Origin: Labedaea rhizosphaerae
GTDB taxonomy: Bacteria > Actinomycetota > Actinomycetes > Mycobacteriales > Pseudonocardiaceae
Reading direction: 5' to 3'
Assembly (NCBI RefSeq): GCF_004362825.1
Contig: NZ_SNXZ01000002.1
Location: 613,268 to 677,267, forward strand
Length of the DNA stretch: 64,000 nt
The position numbers and the translations under genes are program-made. How positions within the stretch are numbered: the stretch's first letter is position 1; each line of letters opens with the position of its first letter. Under the pieces are notes generated by a model. That model saw only the letters and a program-made list of their open reading frames with translations. It made no database searches and had not been told where the DNA came from. Shown here one piece after another: positions 59,206 to 64,000 of this stretch.

Positions 59206-59412
59206 ATGACCGTGACCGCCACACCGGACGTGACGGCGTTGACGATAACCGTGACTGTCACCGGCCAGTGGCGCGAGAACGACAACCGCCCCAGCGACGG
59301 CCGAGGACTGACCATCATCCGAGCGCTGACTTCTGACTTCAGAATGACAGCAATCGAGCTGGCTGATCGGCATCAGCGGACGCTGGTGATCGCGGCTCGA
59401 AAGCCCGGTGGC
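59206..59412 (+). pseudogene. RsbW-like anti-sigma ATPase C-terminal fragment
   Basis: The frame reads VTALTITVTVTGQWRENDNR, then PSDGRGLTIIRALTSDF, then a final strand RTLVIAARK. This is the end of an HATPase_c_2 domain (GxWR...DGRGLxxxxAL) as in anti-sigma kinases and SpoIIE fusions. The N-box part is absent and the frame then loses sense. A STAS gene, a natural partner family, lies directly beyond on the other strand. Confidence 0.6.
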
Positions 59413-59463
59413 CCACGGGCGGCGCAATGCCATACCGGCCACCGTCGTGCGTGCTCGCCCCGG

Positions 59464-59820
59464 TCAGCAATCGGCAGGCGATGGTTCCAGCGGCAGCATG
59501 TCATGCAGTCCCAAGGACGTCAGCTTGCGCCAGGCTCTCTCGGAGGCCATGACCCGCAGAGGCGTTCCCTGGGCGGCGCAGCGAAGGGCCAGGGTGACGA
59601 AAGGGACCACCGCCTCCATGCTCAAGTAGGTCACAGTGGACAGGTCCACCACGACGGCGGTTTCGGGATCGCCCGCGAACGCCGGCGCGACGATCTCCTC
59701 GGCAGCGCGAATGCTGGTGAGGTCGCCGACACCGCGGAGGATCAGCACATCGAGGACCTGAGCCGTAGCGGTTTCGGTGGTCTCGTCGTGCGGTTCGTCG
59801 AACCTACTCATAGGGTTCAT
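59464..59820 (-). CDS. STAS-domain anti-anti-sigma factor
   Basis: 118 residues forming one STAS domain: VLDVLILRGVGDLTSIRAAE, AVVVDLSTVTYLSMEAVVPF with the Ser that family kinases phosphorylate, and a helix (FVTLALRCAAQGTPLRVMAS). The start at 59820 gives MNPMSRF; the internal ATG at 59811 is also possible. It would bind an RsbW-type anti-sigma factor. Only a fragment of such a protein is present nearby. Confidence 0.85.
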   Translation of the reverse strand: MNPMSRFDEPHDETTETATAQVLDVLILRGVGDLTSIRAAEEIVAPAFAGDPETAVVVDLSTVTYLSMEAVVPFVTLALRCAAQGTPLRVMASERAWRKLTSLGLHDMLPLEPSPADC

Positions 59821-60562
59821 CCTGGTATTGCGGGCTTCCTACGGGTCACCTCGGTACCAGATAACACGTGTCCACGCGTTGCGCCGCTCTCACGCGACGT
59901 GGCCTATGACCCGAACGAGTAGCGGATCCAGTTAAATCGAACATAGCGCGACGGGCCGGGAAGCTGCAACAGCGATGACGCGCCACGGGACGGCGACGAC
60001 ATCAGCGGTTCGTCGTGACCGTCCCGGGGAGTATCGAGACCGCCCAAAGTTGGCCGCGCCGGCGTCGAAGCTCCCGGCGCCGGACTTCGGGAGTTCGCGC
60101 GGACCGGCCGGATCAATCCGCTGGTGAGGGACGACGGAGCAGTCGCAGCGTGGCTGGCCGACGCTTGGACCCGCATGCTGCGCGGTCTGATTCAGCGGTC
60201 GGCCAACAGATCCGGGTCCTGCTGCGGATTGCGCACGAGCTCGGCTACGACCTCCCCCCGGATCCTTGCGTAACAACCCCGGCACTTGCTTGTGCCAGCG
60301 GTCAATCACGAGCGTTTGATCCGCACGTCGCCAGGTCGGGAACACTCGTCCTGCCCGACTGGGTATGCCCTCCGCTCGGCGCATTCCCCGCCGCCACGCT
60401 CGCTGGCACCGAGCAGCCGTGGACAAGGTCTCCGGATAGCGCGGCGTCGTCGGCACCGACTGACCAGGAACGCGAGCGTCGATGCCGCTTTCCGCACGCT
60501 CGGTGAAGCGCCTGAATGGGTGACCTTCTTGGAATAGTTCACGCCAACGACGGCTGCACAAC
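59821..60562. other. 742 bp without a convincing gene
   Basis: Long frames exist on both strands but read as Arg/Ser/Pro-rich noise. A minus-strand piece (LVIDRWHKQVPGLLRKDPGG) looks protein-like but has no start or family. It may be decayed mobile DNA. No repeat, tRNA or hairpin was seen. Confidence 0.4.
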
Positions 60563-61123
60563 ATGGAGTTGATGCGCCAGGATCTGATCATGGTTGGTGG
60601 CAGCGGCCGTTTGCCGAAGGGTGTCGCGACTCTGGACACGAACCGGGCGAAGTCCCGGTTCGGTGTGGCTTACGTCCGAGCGGTGTGCAGCCAAGCCGGT
60701 GTGGGCTTTCAGGAGACCAGCCCAGACGAGGACGTCCTTGCGGTCGACGGAACCGTCGCGTTCGAGATCGCGGACGCGCGGGTGCAAGTGAAGTGCACTG
60801 GGCAGTTCCGGCTCAAGGGCGGTTCCACGGCAACCTGGCCGATCGACGAGTCCTGGCGCAAGCGCTGGAATCGGTGCGGGGTACCCGTCTACTTCGTGCT
60901 GGTGATCGTCGATCCTGACGATCAGGTTGCGTGGTTGCATCATCAAGACGAGGCGACCCTGCATCGGGCTGCGGCCTTCTGGGTCCGTGTCGACAAGCTC
61001 CCAGACGGCCAGAACATCGTTGTTCCAAAGGCACAGCGGTTGACTGCCGACACGCTGCGGTTGTGGGCGGACGATGTCGAAGCTAGCTTCGACCCGTCGA
61101 GAGGAGGCGGTGTGGGTGTCTGA
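60563..61123 (+). CDS. DUF4365 nuclease-like protein
   Basis: 186 residues. The DUF4365 pattern is present: AKSRFGVAYVRAVCSQAGVG, an acidic strand (DEDVLAVDGTVAFEI), then ARVQVKCTG, the QxK of a PD-(D/E)xK nuclease fold, and WPIDESWRKRWNRCGVPVYF with VLVIVD. The key residues look present, so it may cut nucleic acid. It overlaps the next gene by 8 bases, with GAGGAGG as that gene's ribosome site. This fold is common in restriction and phage-defence modules. Confidence 0.75.
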   Translation: MELMRQDLIMVGGSGRLPKGVATLDTNRAKSRFGVAYVRAVCSQAGVGFQETSPDEDVLAVDGTVAFEIADARVQVKCTGQFRLKGGSTATWPIDESWRKRWNRCGVPVYFVLVIVDPDDQVAWLHHQDEATLHRAAAFWVRVDKLPDGQNIVVPKAQRLTADTLRLWADDVEASFDPSRGGGVGV

Positions 61124-62261
61124 CACCGTCGTCCTGCCGGCACTGACCGACCTGATCAGCTACCTCAGGGCCTACGGGTGGAGATCCAGCTCACCGGGCC
61201 CGGGTGGAACGCTTTGGGTCAACGGCGACGCTCGCATCGGCGTGCCACACGAGCCAGACGATGTGTTGCTCGGCTCCGTGCTGGAGAGGCTTGCCAGAAC
61301 AGAGCAGCGCGACCTCAAGGCAACCGCAGATGCAGTTCGGCACGTGCGGTTCGACGTAACACATCTACGCGCGGTGAACGACTATCGCATCGTCGACAAG
61401 ATTCCGCTCGAGACGGCGACGAAGCTGATCAGCTCTGCCCGGATGATGCTACGGGCGACCGCTACCACCGCACGTCGGGAGCGCGCTCAGATCGCCGGAA
61501 GCTACTCGAGGATCGGCGATGACGTGATCCGCGAGGCGTTCATGGGACACACAGAGCGAGGATCTTTCATCATCCCAGTGCTGGTGCCTATCCGTGAACC
61601 CGACCAGGAGGCTCCCACGCAACCAACGTTGTATGACGACCGCGAAGATCCCGTTCTGCATAAGGAACCGCCTGAGCCGTTCGAACGTCGAGTCATGCGC
61701 ACCTTCGCGCAATCTATGCAAGCTGTACGCGATCTCGTTGTGACGCCTGGGCGACAACCGAGTACCGATCATATCCACGAGCTGGTGTACCGAGGGGTAA
61801 GCCGCGAGTTCTGCGCGGGGTTGGCGAACGTCCTCGATGAGAGTGCGATCAGCGAGTTCGAGAGCACTGTCGAATGGGCGCCCGTTGTGCCTGCGCCAGG
61901 GACGATCCGGCAGGTGTCGATCAGCGCCGAAGCCGTCGACCTCGTCCGATACGTCGCCGACCGGTTGCGGCAGCAGAAAGCTCCGTCCAGGCAGATCTTC
62001 TCAGGTACGATCGTTGGGTTCCGCCACGAGAACCACGATGACCCCTACGGTGAGATCGCTGTGTCGACCATGAGGCGAGGCCGGCCGTCGGAGGTCAGGG
62101 TACGGCTGCCCATCGACACCTATCGCGAGGCATGGGAGTGGCACAACGCCGGCCGTGCCGTACTCGTCGAAGGACTCATCCGCCGCTCTCCAGGCAAGCC
62201 GGGCATCGTGGACAACCCGTCTCGGATCCGCCCACTTGACGAGTTCATGTTGCCCAGCTGA
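61116..62261 (+). CDS. Unknown partner of DUF4365 protein
   Basis: 381 residues from a GTG (SDTVVLPALTDLISYLRAYG) eight bases after GGAGG. Residues 1-110 are an alpha/beta N-domain with DARIGVPHEPDDVLLGSVLE. The middle is helical (TATKLISSARMMLRATATTA; MRTFAQSMQAVRDL). The last 100 look like an OB-type beta barrel (IFSGTIVGFRHENHDDPYGE; EVRVRLPIDTYREAWEWHNA; GRAVLVEGLI). There is no membrane segment and no known catalytic motif. It always translates with the nuclease-like protein here. The stop abuts a decapitated aldo-keto reductase gene. Confidence 0.65.
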   Translation: MSDTVVLPALTDLISYLRAYGWRSSSPGPGGTLWVNGDARIGVPHEPDDVLLGSVLERLARTEQRDLKATADAVRHVRFDVTHLRAVNDYRIVDKIPLETATKLISSARMMLRATATTARRERAQIAGSYSRIGDDVIREAFMGHTERGSFIIPVLVPIREPDQEAPTQPTLYDDREDPVLHKEPPEPFERRVMRTFAQSMQAVRDLVVTPGRQPSTDHIHELVYRGVSREFCAGLANVLDESAISEFESTVEWAPVVPAPGTIRQVSISAEAVDLVRYVADRLRQQKAPSRQIFSGTIVGFRHENHDDPYGEIAVSTMRRGRPSEVRVRLPIDTYREAWEWHNAGRAVLVEGLIRRSPGKPGIVDNPSRIRPLDEFMLPS

Positions 62262-62975
62262 GGCCGCGCAACTCGCTCCGGCGTCGACCGGTCGGAGATC
62301 TTCGTCGAGACCAAGGTGTGGATCAGCGACTACGGCTACGACGCCACCCTGCACGCGTTCGACAAGAGCGCCGCCAAACTCGGCATCGAGCACATCGATC
62401 TACTGATCCTGCACCAGGCGCTGCCGTCCCGCTTCGACCTGACCATCGACACCTACCGCGCGCTGGAGAAGCTGCAGAACGACGGGCGCGTGCGGGCCAT
62501 CGGAGTCAGCAACTTCATGCGGGAACACCTCGAGCACCTCCTCGAGGAGACCGCGGTCGTGCCCGCGGTGAACCAGCTCGAGGTGCACCCGTGCTTCCAG
62601 CAGCGTGACGTCCTCGCCGCGAACGCCGAGCACGGCGTCATCTCGCAGGCCTGGTCCCCGATCGGCGGCATCACCTTCTACCGCGACGGCAAGCACACCA
62701 GCACGCTGGAGAACGAAACCATCGTTGGCATCGCCCAGGCCCACGCCAAGTCACCGGCGCAGGTGATGAGGCGCTGGGGCCTGCAGCAGGGCCGCTCGGT
62801 GATCCCGAAGTCGACCCGCCCCGAGCGCATCGCCGAGAATTTCGCCGTGTTCGACTTCGACCTCACCGACGCGGAACTCACCGCCATCGACGCCGTCGAC
62901 ACCGGAGTCCGCGGCGGCCCCGAACCGGACGCGGTGACCCTGGAAGCGTTCGGCCGCGACATCCCCGAAGCCTGA
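62262..62975 (+). pseudogene. Aldo-keto reductase lacking its N-terminus
   Basis: The frame begins directly after the previous TGA as GRATRSGVDRSEIFVETKVW and continues through HIDLLILHQALPSRFDLTID, IGVSNFMREHLEHL and SVIPKSTRPERIAENFAVFD to a normal AKR end. The catalytic Lys (TKVW) and His (LLILHQ) remain. The first 50 or so residues, with catalytic Asp and Tyr, are missing, and the first start codon is GTG 62316. The cut marks the edge of the DUF4365 insertion. Confidence 0.8.
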
Positions 62976-63164
62976 TCACCGATCAGCGCCGTCTCGGTTT
63001 CGCCGGCAAAGCCCTTCAGCGCTCTCGACTCAGGCACGACGCCCCTTCACCGTGTGCCGTGACCAACCGTCCCTGGGTCCGGCCCCGCCCAGGCGCGACC
63101 CGCCCGGTGCGTAAGGCTCGCGAACCGTGGTATCAGTGGCCGGACACCGCCAGAGGTGCGAATT

Positions 63165-63401
63165 CGCCAAAGAACAAGCAACGACCACGACAAGTACCGC
63201 AAGCTGGTCCCCGCCAAGGGCATCCGCCCGGTCATCGCCCGCCGCGGAGTCGCCCACGGCTCCGGACTCGGCGTTCACCGCTGGGTCGTCGAAGGCTGCT
63301 TCGCGCTGCTGCACTGGTTCCGACGCCTGCGCATCCGCTGGGACATCTCCGACGACATCCACGAAGCCTTCCTCAGCCTGGGCTACAGCATCATCTGCTG
63401 A
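63165..63401 (+). pseudogene. IS5-family transposase C-terminal remnant
   Basis: It reads DHDKYRKLVPAKGIRPVIAR, GVAHGSGLGVHRWVVEGCFA and LLHWFRRLRIRWDISDDIHE, the end of an IS5-type DDE transposase with its catalytic Glu in WVVE. The upstream catalytic Asp region is gone. The remnant lies between the reductase fragment and the RHIM-like gene. Confidence 0.75.
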
Positions 63402-63600
63402 CGCCGACTCAAGAACCACTCACTCTGTTAGAAGTCCTAAGTTACACACCGTGACCACGAGTTCATGGAACGCGCCCAGCCCGACTGCAGGTCGTGCCAG
63501 GCAAGTCCTCGGTCACGACGGTCGAGCACTCGGTCGGGGGTCGACCAGCAGGAACGCTTGCTACGGTGATCGAGGACGAGTCGACCTGGGAGGCCCTCAA

Positions 63601-63948
63601 ATGCCCGAGCCCGTGCTGGTGTCCATTGCCGCAGCATTGGCGACCAAAGCTGTCTCGTCGCTCTACGACATGGTCAAGAAGCGGTTCGAACAGCGCGCCG
63701 AGGCACGCGCGGCGCTCGAGGCCGCAACGGCGGCACCCCAGGACGAGCAGGCCGTGCATGCCCTCGCCGAGCGATTGGCCATGGAGGAAACCGCGGACCC
63801 GGAGTTCAGCAAGGCGCTGCGTGCGGAATGGGCCAAGGTCAGCGTCGAACAGCGCGCCGACCATGGTGGTGTCACCAACCAGGTAACCGGTGAGGTGTCA
63901 GGCAAGGTCGTGCAGGCCCGCGACATCCACGGCGACGTCAGCTTCTAA
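63601..63948 (+). CDS. Small protein with C-terminal RHIM-like amyloid motif
   Basis: 115 residues from an ATG with GGGAGG seven bases upstream. The N-terminal 85 residues are helical: a hydrophobic start (MPEPVLVSIAAALATKAVSS), then charged helices (VKKRFEQRAEARAALEAATA; VHALAERLAMEETADPEFSK). The C-terminus reads TNQVTGEVSGKVVQARDIHG, ending DVSF, which fits the N-x-G-x-G-VVQ-x-G pattern of RHIM-related bacterial amyloid motifs (BASS3 type) found in actinobacterial NLR systems. It may be a cell-death effector or signal relay; the NLR partner could lie beyond the right edge. Confidence 0.65.
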   Translation: MPEPVLVSIAAALATKAVSSLYDMVKKRFEQRAEARAALEAATAAPQDEQAVHALAERLAMEETADPEFSKALRAEWAKVSVEQRADHGGVTNQVTGEVSGKVVQARDIHGDVSF

Positions 63949-63980
63949 CGCTCCACCGAGCATTACCGCAGGTCGCAGGG

Positions 63981-63986
63981 TATAAT
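63981..63986 (+). promoter_or_regulatory. Possible -10 box (TATAAT) at window edge
   Basis: A consensus TATAAT lies five bases before an ATG at 63991 (ATGAGCCGG, running off the window). That spacing would give a leaderless mRNA. No good -35 was found. Confidence 0.35.
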
Positions 63987-64000
63987 GATCATGAGCCGGG

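Overview
The window is high-GC DNA with actinobacterial gene style: GTG and TTG starts, GGGGA/GGAGG ribosome sites and many ATGA or GTGA overlaps. Scr1/DUF397 regulator pairs, S-adenosyl methyltransferases of the DUF574 type, FxLD-type lanthipeptide genes, secreted Rhs proteins and COG4705 membrane proteins together suggest a filamentous actinomycete, most likely Pseudonocardiaceae-like. This is inference from gene content. No rRNA, tRNA or CRISPR array was seen.

Layout. (1) 1-7.7 kb, minus strand: an IS3 element with intact ends sits inside the first codons of a secreted-protein gene. Upstream of it lie a proline-rich lipoprotein, two tiny membrane proteins, a sedolisin (S53) homologue whose catalytic residues all appear substituted, and three unknown genes. 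(2) 8.0-9.5 kb: an excisionase-like HTH protein and a replication-initiator-like HTH protein whose gene carries DnaA-box-like and iteron-like repeats, probably a remnant of an integrative element. (3) 9.9-13.2 kb: an MFS transporter and a membrane diguanylate cyclase. (4) 13.3-18.5 kb: an Scr1/DUF397 pair facing two runs of tightly coupled small genes that include a DUF574 methyltransferase. (5) 18.7-22.1 kb: a hydrolase/hexapeptide-transferase pair converging on a family 25 glycosyltransferase and an unknown Rossmann-like protein. (6) 22.8-30.0 kb: a class I lanthipeptide cluster in the order methyltransferase, precursor, LanB, LanC, SpaB_C protein. (7) 30.0-37.7 kb: a secreted Rhs/YD-repeat protein followed by two decayed copies of Rhs C-terminal modules and immunity-like genes.

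(8) 38.2-56.1 kb is an envelope-stress-like block. Two paralogous sets (ABC exporter, two-component system, COG4705 membrane protein) flank an iron permease with an iron box, a glycolipid-type glycosyltransferase, a polysaccharide deacetylase, PAP2, DedA, a SHOCT protein, another two-component system and a phosphodiester glycosidase. A 17-base motif recurs in four intergenic regions of this block and may tie it into one regulon. (9) 56.1-64 kb is a scarred accessory region. It holds an HTH/Clp_N pair with palindromic operators that was split by a second IS, fragments of ApbE, an RsbW-like ATPase and an IS5 transposase, and a STAS protein. It also has a DUF4365 nuclease-like/unknown gene pair abutting a decapitated aldo-keto reductase, and a small protein ending in an RHIM-like amyloid motif.

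The best candidates for something undescribed are the DUF4365 pair, the RHIM-like protein, the HTH/Clp_N pair, the repeated 17-base motif and the pseudo-sedolisin locus.
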